A program made the translations under genes and the position numbers. Under the pieces are notes generated by a model. The model was not told the origin of the DNA. It saw only the letters and a program-made list of their open reading frames with translations, and ran no database searches. A DNA stretch of 64,000 nucleotides from Bradyrhizobium manausense (GTDB lineage Bacteria > Pseudomonadota > Alphaproteobacteria > Rhizobiales > Xanthobacteraceae). The stretch is from positions 930,001 through 994,000 of the forward strand of contig NZ_JAFCJI010000002.1 of NCBI RefSeq assembly GCF_018131105.1, given 5' to 3'. Shown in pieces: positions 1-7,495 of the stretch (within the stretch, counting starts at the first letter, position 1; the number at the start of each line of letters is the position of its first letter).

Positions 1-527
1 TCGTCACCGATCACGACATTGGCGCCGATGACGATGCCGGTGGCGTGGTCGAGATAAACCGCCGATCCGATCGTCGCGGCGGGATGGATGCTGACCTGCA
101 GGACGTTCGACGCTTCGTTCTGAAACAGCAACGCCGCATCGCGACGATCATTAAGCCAGAGCCAGTGCGAGACACGCCAGGCCTGCAGCGCGACGTAACC
201 CTTGAAATGAAGCAACGGTGCCAACAATCCGGCGATGGCGGGATCGCTCCTCACAATGGCCTGCAAGTCATGACTGGCCGCTTCGATCAGATCCGGCTGG
301 CGGTGAAAGGCGTCGCGAGAGAACGCAGCGAAGTTTTCGCAGCCGACGTCGCCACCGCCAAGCCGCCGCCCGATCAGATCGGCCAGCGCGGCCGCAAAAT
401 CATCATGCGCGAGAATGGCGCTCGCGACGGACTCGCCGAAAACGGAATCGGCGGCAGCAGCGCCTTGCGCCTCGTCGCGAATCTTGCGCCAGAGGCTGTC
501 GCTCGCCAGGATCGCAGCTTCCGCCAT
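1..527 (-). CDS. cysE: Serine O-acetyltransferase, 3' end beyond the window
   Basis: This enzyme transfers an acetyl group from acetyl-CoA to L-serine, the first step of cysteine synthesis in the cytoplasm. Translating the minus strand gives MAEAAILASDSLWRKIRDEA at the N terminus, the usual CysE helical start. About residue 140 onward it becomes the left-handed beta-helix, with SIHPAATIGSAVYLDHATG followed by VIGANVVIGD, which includes the catalytic His-Asp region. The ATG at 527 is preceded by GGAGG about 5 bases upstream, and an upstream ATG is out of frame. About 175 residues are visible of the usual 270 or so. The rest lies left of position 1. Confidence 0.93.
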   Translation of the reverse strand, partial: MAEAAILASDSLWRKIRDEAQGAAAADSVFGESVASAILAHDDFAAALADLIGRRLGGGDVGCENFAAFSRDAFHRQPDLIEAASHDLQAIVRSDPAIAGLLAPLLHFKGYVALQAWRVSHWLWLNDRRDAALLFQNEASNVLQVSIHPAATIGSAVYLDHATGIVIGANVVIGD

Positions 528-835
528 CGCGGCCTCCGGTATTTTGGTGGTTCTCCATATTAGGTCGAGCCCAAGGCGGGCGCCATGCCACGTCAGCGGC
601 AAAACCGATCCGACCAACATGCCGCAGTTCCCCGTGAGGCTACGAGCTTGCATGCCAGATGCCCACGACCATATAGTCCCGTGAATTTTCGGCCGACGCT
701 GCGTTGGTCGGGGATGTCGAAAGCATTCCAAGCCCGCGCGGTGGTCCGTCATCCCGCGGGTTTTTCGTACCCCGACCATCTCCTGCGCTGCCGACACCAA
801 ACTCCGATCTCCCTCATCCGAGGTTACGCCAAGAC
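528..835. other. Divergent intergenic region, no gene seen
   Basis: This spacer separates the divergent cysE and desaturase genes and must carry both promoters. Open frames here have no family resemblance and poor codon pattern. I see no clear operator or terminator. Confidence 0.6.
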
Positions 836-1993
836 ATGAACGCGCCCGCCGACGACCAGCACGACGACATCATGTACCCCTCCGCCGTGCCGTTCCTGCT
901 GGTCCATCTCGGCTGCTTTGCGGCGATCTGGACCGGCATCACCTGGCAGGCCCTCGTGATCTGTGCGTCGCTGTATGTCGTGCGCATGTTCGGGGTCACG
1001 GCGGGCTACCACCGCTATTTCTCGCATCGGGCTTATGCGACCAGCCGGGTGTTTCAATTCGTCCTGGCCTTCATCGCGCAAAGCAGCGCGCAGAAGAGCG
1101 TGTTGTGGTGGGCGGCCAAGCACCGCCACCATCATCTGCATTCCGACACCGAACACGACACGCACTCGCCGCGTCAGCGCGGCTTCCTGTACAGTCATCT
1201 CGGCTGGATCTTCTACCGGGAGCACGACACGACCGACCTGGTGAAGGTCGGCGATCTCGCTGCTTATCCGGACCTGATGTGGCTGCATCGGCTGGAGCTG
1301 CTGCCGGCCTTCGTGCTTGCAGGACTCTGCTTCCTGATCGCGGGATGGTCGGGCCTGGTGGTCGGCTTCCTGTGGAGCACGGTGCTGGTCTACCACGCGA
1401 CCTTCTGCATCAATTCCCTGGCCCACGTGCACGGGCGCAAGCGCTACGTGACGGGCGACGATTCCCGCAACAACTGGCTGCTGGCGTTGTTCACGCTTGG
1501 TGAAGGCTGGCACAACAATCACCACGCCTACCAGAGCAGCGTGAGACAGGGCTTTCGCTGGTGGGAAATCGACGTGACTTATTACGTCCTGACGATCCTG
1601 TCCTGGTTCGGGGTAGTCTGGAACATGAAGGCGCCGCCCGAGCAGGTGCTTCGCAACGAGCAGCCGCTCGGCGCACGCGTCATCAATCGGGCCGCCCGCG
1701 AGCTTGCCGGACGGTTCGACGCGCACGCTCTCGCGCATGCAATCTCGTCGGCGCTGCACCGAGCGGATCTCGCCCAACTGCAATTGCCGACCCTGCACGA
1801 CATCCTCAATCGCGCGCACGACGGCGTCGACGCGCTGACACACCTGCATCTGCCGAAGATTCCGACCCGCGAGGAGTTTCTCGCTGAGGCGAGGGCGATG
1901 TTCGCGCGAACGCGATCCCTCAACGAGATCGTGGACCACGCCTATGAGCACTTCCTGACGTCGGTTCGCGCGAAGCTCGTGACGGTGCGCTGA
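836..1993 (+). CDS. Membrane acyl-CoA/acyl-lipid desaturase (delta-9 type)
   Basis: This is a membrane di-iron desaturase that inserts a cis double bond in fatty acyl chains. The 385-residue protein has the three histidine boxes of the family: HRYFSH (about residues 59-64), HRHHH (96-100) and HNNHH (226-230). Hydrophobic segments lie at about 17-55 and 155-195. The frame is open further upstream, to 704, but the ATG at 836 places the first hydrophobic segment at the normal distance. The C-terminal 130 residues are a charged, helical extension beyond the core. The family is clear; chain length and position specificity cannot be read from the sequence. Confidence 0.92.
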   Translation: MNAPADDQHDDIMYPSAVPFLLVHLGCFAAIWTGITWQALVICASLYVVRMFGVTAGYHRYFSHRAYATSRVFQFVLAFIAQSSAQKSVLWWAAKHRHHHLHSDTEHDTHSPRQRGFLYSHLGWIFYREHDTTDLVKVGDLAAYPDLMWLHRLELLPAFVLAGLCFLIAGWSGLVVGFLWSTVLVYHATFCINSLAHVHGRKRYVTGDDSRNNWLLALFTLGEGWHNNHHAYQSSVRQGFRWWEIDVTYYVLTILSWFGVVWNMKAPPEQVLRNEQPLGARVINRAARELAGRFDAHALAHAISSALHRADLAQLQLPTLHDILNRAHDGVDALTHLHLPKIPTREEFLAEARAMFARTRSLNEIVDHAYEHFLTSVRAKLVTVR

Positions 1994-2118
1994 AGTTCGC
2001 GGGCCGCGCTCGTGCGCCCTGACATGGCGTGCTTGCGCAAGTCGAGCGCATAGAGCCAGCCGGCGGCCGCAACGAGGCCCGGAAGGATGAAGAGCGCGAA
2101 GTCGCAGAGCAGGATCAT
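1942..2118 (-). CDS. Small membrane protein, 58 aa
   Basis: A short frame starting MILLCDFALFILPGLVAAAG has one clear transmembrane segment followed by a basic, soluble tail. Its ATG overlaps the stop of the upstream 85-aa gene by four bases (ATGA), so the two look translationally coupled. Its 3' end overlaps the end of the desaturase gene on the opposite strand by about 50 bases. I do not recognise a family. The coupling and the hydrophobic helix are the only support. Confidence 0.5.
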   Translation of the reverse strand: MILLCDFALFILPGLVAAAGWLYALDLRKHAMSGRTSAARELQRTVTSFARTDVRKCS

Positions 2119-2372
2119 GAGTCCAGGCCCGTCTTCGCGAACTTGATCGCGCGGTCGAGCGCGAGGCCGGCCAGGAAATACAAAAAGCAGCTGAGAAAGA
2201 ATTTCCAGGACTCGCCGACCTGCCAGTGCGGATAGAGCTCGACCTTGGTCGGCCATCGATTGAGGAACGCGACCGCCACGGGAATAAAGCCGCCGAACCG
2301 ATCGAACAGTGAGCTGGCGTGCTCGAGCAACGCGATGCGCTGGCTGATCTGATTGCGTTCGGCGTTGATCAT
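2115..2372 (-). CDS. Small membrane protein, 85 aa
   Basis: The product has an amphipathic N-terminal half (MINAERNQISQRIALLEHAS) and a hydrophobic C-terminal segment (WKFFLSCFLYFLAGLAL) that should span the membrane. It is the first gene of a two-gene unit with the 58-aa membrane protein, joined by an ATGA overlap. The ribosome binding site is weak. No family is recognised and no function can be assigned. Confidence 0.55.
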   Translation of the reverse strand: MINAERNQISQRIALLEHASSLFDRFGGFIPVAVAFLNRWPTKVELYPHWQVGESWKFFLSCFLYFLAGLALDRAIKFAKTGLDS

Positions 2373-2435
2373 GGTCGGACCCGTTAGCGCAAAAGGTGCG
2401 GTCAGGACTTGGTCGGGCCGCGCCCGGATCCGGTT

Positions 2436-2603
2436 CTATGGCGTTTGCACATTTGCGTGAGCCACGCCGCAAAACGCGCGTCCGCCAGGACAGGGACGGA
2501 AATGGCAATCGGGATCGGCAGCACAGCTTCCATAGACCAGACCGACATAGCCAAGCACCGCGAAGGCGGTGGCGCCGAGCAGCAAGCGGGTGCGGAGGTC
2601 CAA
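2436..2603 (-). CDS. Possible 55-aa exported/membrane peptide
   Basis: In this frame a hydrophobic stretch (RLLLGATAFAVLGYVGLVYG) is followed by a cysteine-rich tail with SCAADPDC, RPCPGG and FCGV. The composition resembles a small secreted or membrane-anchored cysteine-rich peptide. The only start that fits is a TTG at 2603 without a clear ribosome binding site, and the frame continues open upstream. Treat it as tentative. Confidence 0.28.
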   Translation of the reverse strand: MDLRTRLLLGATAFAVLGYVGLVYGSCAADPDCHFRPCPGGRAFCGVAHANVQTP

Positions 2604-2662
2604 TTGCGTTAGTGTTGGGAAGCGTGCGCCGGTTCGCGGCAGAAACGCGAATGTATCCGTGC

Positions 2663-2749
2663 CGTCATGGCCGGGCTTGTCCCAGCCATCTACGTCTTGC
2701 CTAGCTGATCCAAGAACGTGGATGCCCGGGACAAGCCCGGGCACGACGG
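2663..2749. repeat. Inverted pair of REP-like palindromic units
   Basis: The left arm starts CCGTCATGGCCGGGCTTGTC and the right arm ends ACAAGCCCGGGCACGACGG. The arms are about 37 bases each and nearly complementary, and they sit between genes. Related shorter palindromes occur at 10808-10837. This is a typical intergenic extragenic palindrome of such genomes and could fold in RNA. Confidence 0.7.
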
Positions 2750-2877
2750 ACCTTTGTCGGGGCGAGGTGAAAACCGGCGCCCCCAAAAAACCAAACCGCC
2801 CGCCTGCGGGGTGCGCAGGCGGGCGGCTCGGGGCCATCAGGACTTTGGGGGCATGCGCCTGAAGGCTTTGAGAGGTT

Positions 2878-3369
2878 TCAGCCCTGCTGCTGGTCGGTCG
2901 GCGGCGGGGTCGGACGCGTCTTGTGCTGCGCCATGAACTGGTCGAACTCTTCCTTGTCCTTGGCGTGACGCAGGCGATCGAGGAAGTTCTTGAACTCGAC
3001 CTGCTCTTCCTCAAGCCGCTGCAACGTCTCGGTGCGGTATTCGTCGAAGGCGCGGTTGCCGGAGGACGGCGGGCCGAAACCGAAGCCGAAACCACGGCGC
3101 TCCATGCGGCCGCGCATGCGGTCCATCTTGTACTGCATCCGCTCCATCTTGTTCTGCCAGCGATCCTGGTTGCTCCAGCACGACATTCTTCTGCTCCCGA
3201 GTGTGAAAAAGAGAAGGGCGAGTCCGATCGGCCACCAGATGATGAAGCCGAGGATGGTCACGGCAATCCAGCCAGGATGCCACGGCGTATCGAGCATGTG
3301 GGGCCGCTCGTATTGCTGGTGTTGGTCCGAGGGGCCGCGCCAGCGATTGACATCAGCGGTGTAGGCCAT
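2878..3369 (-). CDS. DUF2852 family protein
   Basis: This 163-aa protein has an N-terminal hydrophobic segment (GWIAVTILGFIIWWPIGLAL, about residues 34-53). A basic/methionine-rich helix follows, with repeated M..M.YKMDRMRGRMERR spacing, and then a charged C-terminal coiled coil. This layout matches the DUF2852 family, whose function is unknown. A perfect palindrome lies 36 bases before the start codon and matches a site overlapping the start of the upstream TetR gene, so the TetR protein probably controls it. Confidence 0.85.
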   Translation of the reverse strand: MAYTADVNRWRGPSDQHQQYERPHMLDTPWHPGWIAVTILGFIIWWPIGLALLFFTLGSRRMSCWSNQDRWQNKMERMQYKMDRMRGRMERRGFGFGFGPPSSGNRAFDEYRTETLQRLEEEQVEFKNFLDRLRHAKDKEEFDQFMAQHKTRPTPPPTDQQQG

Positions 3370-3404
3370 TTCCCTTCTCCATCACGGCATCAGCGCCGTT
3401 GTGA

Positions 3405-3423
3405 ATGTAAATAACATTTACAT
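3405..3423. promoter_or_regulatory. Putative TetR operator in the DUF2852 promoter
   Basis: The sequence ATGTAAATAACATTTACAT is a perfect inverted repeat (8-base arms, 3-base centre). It matches the site at 4230-4248 at 15 of 19 positions and lies just upstream of the DUF2852 gene. It is AT-rich in a GC-rich region, as expected for an operator or promoter. The assignment to the neighbouring TetR protein is inference. Confidence 0.65.
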
Positions 3424-3490
3424 AGCTAGACCATCCCACGATTTTGTCAAGCCGGCCGCCAAACACGGTCTCGGGATTATTTGCGCAACT

Positions 3491-4231
3491 TTATTTCGGC
3501 TTGCCCCAGGGCCCTCCTGGCGGGACGCCAGAACCGGAGGACGCCTCCGGCGGGACCGGCGGCGGCTCGGCGCCCTTGCCCGCCGGACGACGATCCGTCG
3601 GGAAGCCGAGGCCGCGCAGATAGATCAGCACCTCGGCCTCGAGCAGTTCGTCCGGCGACATCGGCAGCTTTCGCCGCGCGGCATCCCCACGCGAGAACAG
3701 CGAGGCCACGCCATGCGCCATCGACCAGATGTGCAGCGCCATCATCATGGCCGGCGGTCGCGGCGCGCCGGGCGGCGCGAGCGCGGCAAGGCGCTCGGCG
3801 GCGGCGCGAATGACGTTAAAAGCGCGCTCGCTTGCGGCCTGGAGCGCCGGATTGGCATCGACCGGCAGCCCGGATTCGAACATCGCGTTGTAGAAGGCCG
3901 GCTCCTCGCGGGCGAAGGCGAGATAGGCCCGGCCAACACGCTCGAACGCGGTGACGGTGTCGGGACGGCCATCGTCCCACGCTGCAGTCAACCGCTGCTC
4001 GAACTGCTCGAAGCCACGCTGGGCGATCGAGGACAACAGCTCGTCACGGTCTCGAAAATGCCGGTAGGGTGCCGCCGCGCTGACGCCGGCCATGCGCGCG
4101 GCATCGGCGAAAGTAAAGCCGGCCGCCCCCTTCTCGGCGATCAGCCCGAGGGCGGCCTGCAGCAGGGCTTCCTTCAGATTGCCGTGATGATAGCCGCGCT
4201 CGGCGCGGCGCTGCTCCTTGCGCCAGCTCAT
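3491..4231 (-). CDS. TetR/AcrR-family regulator with WHG-type C-terminal domain
   Basis: This is a DNA-binding repressor of the TetR family. The N terminus (residues about 14-60) has the helix-turn-helix pattern ALGLIAEKGAAGFTFADAAR, then GVSAAAPYRHFRDRDELL. The C-terminal ligand domain has the WHG-type arrangement with a MALHIWSMAHGVASL segment. A proline/glycine-rich tail of about 35 residues follows and is probably disordered. A palindrome overlapping its own start codon suggests autoregulation. The ligand is unknown. Confidence 0.88.
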   Translation of the reverse strand: MSWRKEQRRAERGYHHGNLKEALLQAALGLIAEKGAAGFTFADAARMAGVSAAAPYRHFRDRDELLSSIAQRGFEQFEQRLTAAWDDGRPDTVTAFERVGRAYLAFAREEPAFYNAMFESGLPVDANPALQAASERAFNVIRAAAERLAALAPPGAPRPPAMMMALHIWSMAHGVASLFSRGDAARRKLPMSPDELLEAEVLIYLRGLGFPTDRRPAGKGAEPPPVPPEASSGSGVPPGGPWGKPK

Positions 4232-4254
4232 GTGAACGACTTTTACATGAGCTG
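4226..4254. promoter_or_regulatory. Putative TetR autoregulatory operator over the start codon
   Basis: Perfect 9-base arms AGCTCATGT and ACATGAGCT flank an 11-base centre. The core ATGTGAACGACTTTTACAT (4230-4248) matches the operator upstream of the DUF2852 gene. Its position across the TetR start codon would let the bound protein block its own expression. A further half-site, GCATGTAGGT, follows at about 4256. Confidence 0.65.
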
Positions 4255-4326
4255 TGCATGTAGGTCACTAGCGGCGACGGGCTTTGGTGAACCCGTACTT
4301 CCACGTATCGAGCGTTCCGACGCGCC

Positions 4327-4689
4327 CTAGCCGCCCGGGATCGGCAGCACCGGCATGATCTCGACGCGCTCGCCGGGGAAAATCGCGAAATGCGGATGGT
4401 TCTCGAACATCCTGGCCGCGGCCTCGTGCGAGGCGGCTCGGACCACGGTGAAGGCGCCCATCTCGTTGGCGATGTCGGCGACGCCCTTGCCGTCGACCTT
4501 CTTGGTCGTGCCGAGCGGGCCGCCCATCGCCTGGATCGCGCCCTGGTGCTTCTCGACCCAGGCCTTCCAGGCCGCAATGCCCTCTGTCTCCTTCGCCTTG
4601 CGCTCCGTATCGGACATCGCAGTCCACGCAGACCATTTCGGACTGGTCTTGCTGCCGAGGAAGACGGCGAGATAGGTATCGGTGCTCAT
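4327..4689 (-). CDS. YCII-related alpha/beta-barrel protein
   Basis: This 120-aa protein has the ferredoxin-like dimeric alpha/beta-barrel pattern of YCII relatives: an N-terminal strand, a helix with ERKAKETEGIAAWKAWVEKH, the strand GAFTVVRAAS, and a C-terminal PGERVEIMPVLPIPGG strand. It lacks a clear DGPF motif, unlike the gene 48 bases upstream on the same strand, with which it probably forms an operon. The biochemical role of these proteins is not established. The operon has an ECF-type promoter. Confidence 0.75.
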   Translation of the reverse strand: MSTDTYLAVFLGSKTSPKWSAWTAMSDTERKAKETEGIAAWKAWVEKHQGAIQAMGGPLGTTKKVDGKGVADIANEMGAFTVVRAASHEAAARMFENHPHFAIFPGERVEIMPVLPIPGG

Positions 4690-4737
4690 CGGTCGTTTCT
4701 CCCTTGCTTGATCATGGACGGGTGCCGCGGGGCGCGG

Positions 4738-5142
4738 CTATGCTTTCAGATCGTCGAAACCGGCGGCGGCGGCCTGCACGTCAGGCGGAAAGTCGGACAT
4801 TTCCTGCACCTGGCGGATCTCGATGATCTCATTGGCCGAGGCCGGGCATTTCCTGGCCCAGGCGATCGCCTCCTCGCGTGAGCCGACCTCGATCATCCAG
4901 TAGCCGCCCAGCACTTCCTTGGCTTCCGCGAACGGGCCGTCGGTGACGATGGGGACGCCGGTGGAAAACGAAACGCGGGCGCCCATCGACGGCGGATGCA
5001 GGCCATCCAGCGTGATCAGCACGCCGGCATCCTTCAGCGCCTCGTTGTAGCGCATCATCGCGGCGACACGTTCGGGGTCGAGTTGGACGTCCGCCGGCGC
5101 GGTCTCGTAGCCGAGCGGGATCATCAGCATCATGAATCGCAT
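4738..5142 (-). CDS. DGPF/YCII-domain protein
   Basis: This 134-aa protein starts MRFMMLMIPLGYE and carries the diagnostic DGPF motif in VTDGPFAEAKEVLGGYWMIE. An ATG 42 bases further upstream is in frame, but the start at 5142 has GAGGAA five bases before it and gives the usual family N terminus. DGPF proteins are regularly encoded with ECF42-type sigma factors. Here the sigma gene lies 7 kb away at 10856-12148, but this gene has the same promoter motif as the sigma operon. The function is unknown. Confidence 0.87.
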   Translation of the reverse strand: MRFMMLMIPLGYETAPADVQLDPERVAAMMRYNEALKDAGVLITLDGLHPPSMGARVSFSTGVPIVTDGPFAEAKEVLGGYWMIEVGSREEAIAWARKCPASANEIIEIRQVQEMSDFPPDVQAAAAGFDDLKA

Positions 5143-5189
5143 GCGGTTCCTCACTGGGGGCGGGCCTTCGACTTGCGCTCCCATTTAAA

Positions 5190-5216
5190 GACGAACGAGA
5201 TTCTACGAGACCGACA
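5190..5216 (-). promoter_or_regulatory. ECF42-type promoter of the DGPF operon
   Basis: Read on the minus strand: TGTCGG, 17 bases, then CGTC followed by TTTAAA. The same hexamer, spacing and CGTCTT occur before the SRPBCC and the DGPF-sigma genes at 10752-10778 and 12546-12572. The CGTC element lies 47 bases from the start codon at 5142. Assignment to the sigma factor at 10856-12148 is inference from this shared motif. Confidence 0.75.
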
Positions 5217-5582
5217 CGGCCGAGGAAATTATCTGGGAGGTCATTGCGACGTGCGCGGCGGCCTGTGTGAGCCTCTGCAAGACGATCCAGACGCGGCCGC
5301 GCCGACAACCTGTCGCAGCCTGTCGATGCGGGCGGCCAAAATATTTTCCAAGCGCCGCCGTAAAATTACGGTCGCCCACCCGCGCACGTATGAACCTTGC
5401 CGTGATTATGCAGCCAGAATGCTCGTAAACTGAACGACATCGAAATCGTACGTGAAAATACGGAAGAAGAGCGGCTGCGGGTGATCGTTTACAGTTGCTC
5501 AATCACAGCATGCAACTTTTTAGATAAAGCGCGACGATATCTTGATTCAGCGACCCGTCCTTAGATCATTGCGGAGCGACAC
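5217..5582. other. Intergenic region between divergent genes
   Basis: This stretch separates the DGPF operon from the chemoreceptor. It is less GC-rich towards the right, consistent with the chemoreceptor promoter. Frames in it have arginine-rich composition without family resemblance, so I call no gene. Confidence 0.5.
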
Positions 5583-7247
5583 GTGTTCAATTTCCAGAGC
5601 AAGAAAGTCAGGCATGCCCTTGCAGAGGCCGAGGCGCTCGACCGGTCGCAGGCGGTCATCGAGTTCGGTCTCGACGGCACCATCGTCACCGCAAACGAGA
5701 ACTTCCTGAAGGCGATGGGTTACTCGCTCGGCGAGATCAAGGGCAAGCATCACGGCATTTTCGTCGATCCGGCCGAGCGCGAGAGTGCCGCCTATCGCGA
5801 ATTCTGGGCGCGGCTCAATCGCGGGGAGTACCAGGCGGCGCAATACAAGCGCTTCGCCAAGGGCGGCCAGCCGGTGTGGATTCAGGCCTCCTACAATCCG
5901 ATCATGGACAACAACGGCAAGCTGACCGGCGTCATCAAGTTCGCCACCGACATCACCGCCGAGAAGATCAAGGCGATGGAAGACGCCGGCAAGCTCGCCG
6001 CGATCAACCGCGTCCAGGCCGTGATCGAGTTCAACGTCGACGGGACCATCATCACCGCCAACCGGAATTTCCTCGATGCGATGGGCTACTCGCTCGACGA
6101 GATCAAGGGCAAGCACCACAGCATGTTCGTGACGCCGGAGGACCGCGCGAGCGCGGCCTATGGCGCGTTCTGGGCCAAGCTGGGCCGCGGCGAGTTCGAG
6201 GCGGGCGAATTCAAGCGGATCGCCAAGGGCGGCCGCGAGATCTGGATTCTCGCGAGCTACAATCCGATCCTCGACGAGACCGGCAAGCCGTTCAAGGTGG
6301 TGAAGTTCGCAACCGACGTCACCGCCCAGAAGATGCGGGCCGCCGACAATGACGGCCAACTCGCCGCGATCCAGAAGTCGCAGGCGGTGATCGAGTTCAA
6401 CATGGACGGCACGATCCGTACCGCCAACGAGAACTTTCTGGGCGCGATGGGTTATGCGCTGGCCGAGATCAAGGGCCAGCATCACGCGATGTTTGTCGAG
6501 GCGAACGAAAAGAATTCGCCCGCGTACCGCCAGTTCTGGGAAGCCCTCAACCGCGGCGAATACCAGGCCGCCGAGTACAAGCGGATCGCCAAGGGAGGTC
6601 GCGAGATCTGGATCCAGGCGTCCTACAACCCGATCTTCGACCTCAACGGCAAGCCCTTCAAGGTGGTGAAATACGCCACCGACATCACCGCACAGGCGAT
6701 CGGCCGCAAGAAGGCCGACAATGCGCGCGGGCTGATCGAGGCAGTCGCGGCCGGCAGCGAGGAGATGAGCGCATCGATCCGCGAGATCTCCGAGACCATG
6801 TCGAAGTCGCGCGAAAGCTCCAAGGTCGCGGCGACCCGTGTCGAGACCGCGGACGGACAGGCGCAGAAGCTGAACGCAGCCGCGCAGGCGATGCGCGGTA
6901 TCGTCGAGCTGATCTCCGGCATCACCGGCCAGATCAATCTGCTGGCCCTGAACGCCACGATCGAATCCGCCCGTGCCGGCGAGGCGGGCCGCGGCTTCGC
7001 GGTGGTCGCGTCCGAGGTGAAGAGCCTCGCCAATCAGGCCAAGCAGGCGACCGATACCATCTCCTCGGAAATCGATGCGCTGAACAGCATTTCCGGCGAC
7101 GTCGCCGGCTCGCTGGTCGCGATCAAGAGCGCCATCTCCGGCCTCAACGAGTTCATTGCCTCGACCGCCGCCGCGGTCGAAGAGCAGAGCATCGTCACCG
7201 CGGACATGTCGGCAAACATGCAGCGCGCGTCTGGGGAACTGTCCTAG
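5583..7247 (+). CDS. Soluble methyl-accepting chemotaxis protein with three tandem PAS domains
   Basis: This is a 554-aa cytoplasmic chemoreceptor without transmembrane or HAMP segments. Three PAS domains begin at about residues 23, 145 and 267, each 122 residues long and very alike. Each has QAVIEF at the start, the DGTI..AN.NFL.AMGY...EIKG.HH core, and a WI.ASYNPI...K(F/Y)ATD(I/V)TA end. From about residue 385 follows the MCP signalling domain with the hairpin tip QINLLALNATIESARAGEAG, which contacts CheA and CheW. The start is GTG, with GGAG upstream. There is no C-terminal CheR-binding pentapeptide. The sensed ligand is unknown; PAS domains of this type in receptors often bind heme or flavin. 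Confidence 0.93.
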   Translation: MFNFQSKKVRHALAEAEALDRSQAVIEFGLDGTIVTANENFLKAMGYSLGEIKGKHHGIFVDPAERESAAYREFWARLNRGEYQAAQYKRFAKGGQPVWIQASYNPIMDNNGKLTGVIKFATDITAEKIKAMEDAGKLAAINRVQAVIEFNVDGTIITANRNFLDAMGYSLDEIKGKHHSMFVTPEDRASAAYGAFWAKLGRGEFEAGEFKRIAKGGREIWILASYNPILDETGKPFKVVKFATDVTAQKMRAADNDGQLAAIQKSQAVIEFNMDGTIRTANENFLGAMGYALAEIKGQHHAMFVEANEKNSPAYRQFWEALNRGEYQAAEYKRIAKGGREIWIQASYNPIFDLNGKPFKVVKYATDITAQAIGRKKADNARGLIEAVAAGSEEMSASIREISETMSKSRESSKVAATRVETADGQAQKLNAAAQAMRGIVELISGITGQINLLALNATIESARAGEAGRGFAVVASEVKSLANQAKQATDTISSEIDALNSISGDVAGSLVAIKSAISGLNEFIASTAAAVEEQSIVTADMSANMQRASGELS

Positions 7248-7268
7248 ACACTCACTCTATCACTGTCC

Positions 7269-7312
7269 CCGTCATCCCGAGGCTCACACTGCAAAGCGGT
7301 GCGGGCCTCGAA
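7269..7312. repeat. REP-like fragment
   Basis: The sequence begins CCCCGTCATCCCGAGGCTCA and ends with GCGGGCCTCGAAGG, an imperfect inverted repeat of the kind scattered between genes in such genomes. It may act as a weak transcription end for the chemoreceptor gene. Confidence 0.4.
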
Positions 7313-7495
7313 GGTTGAATCGGCCCGGGTTGTGGCCGTCGCCGTTCGCGAGCCGCTGAAAAAGCGGCCGCCTCAGGGCGACGGCTCAGGCATTCCTGCT
7401 CCCGATCAACCGCCCCCTTCCTCTGCTGGACCGATGCGCAGTAAAAGGAGCGCGTGCTCATGCACGCCTCCCTTCGACACAGGACGGAACAACCG

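Noticed and set aside
45..563. Plus-strand open frame of about 170 codons
   Set aside because: It is the antisense of cysE; only the minus strand encodes a recognisable protein.
824..1951. Long minus-strand open frame across the desaturase gene
   Set aside because: The histidine-box desaturase is on the plus strand; the minus frame is a shadow of high-GC codon usage.
5203..5502. 99-codon minus-strand frame upstream of the DGPF operon
   Set aside because: It crosses the promoter at 5190-5216, has no ribosome binding site and no family resemblance.
5547..6485. Minus-strand open frame of about 310 codons with internal repeats
   Set aside because: Its repeats are the antisense of the three PAS domains.
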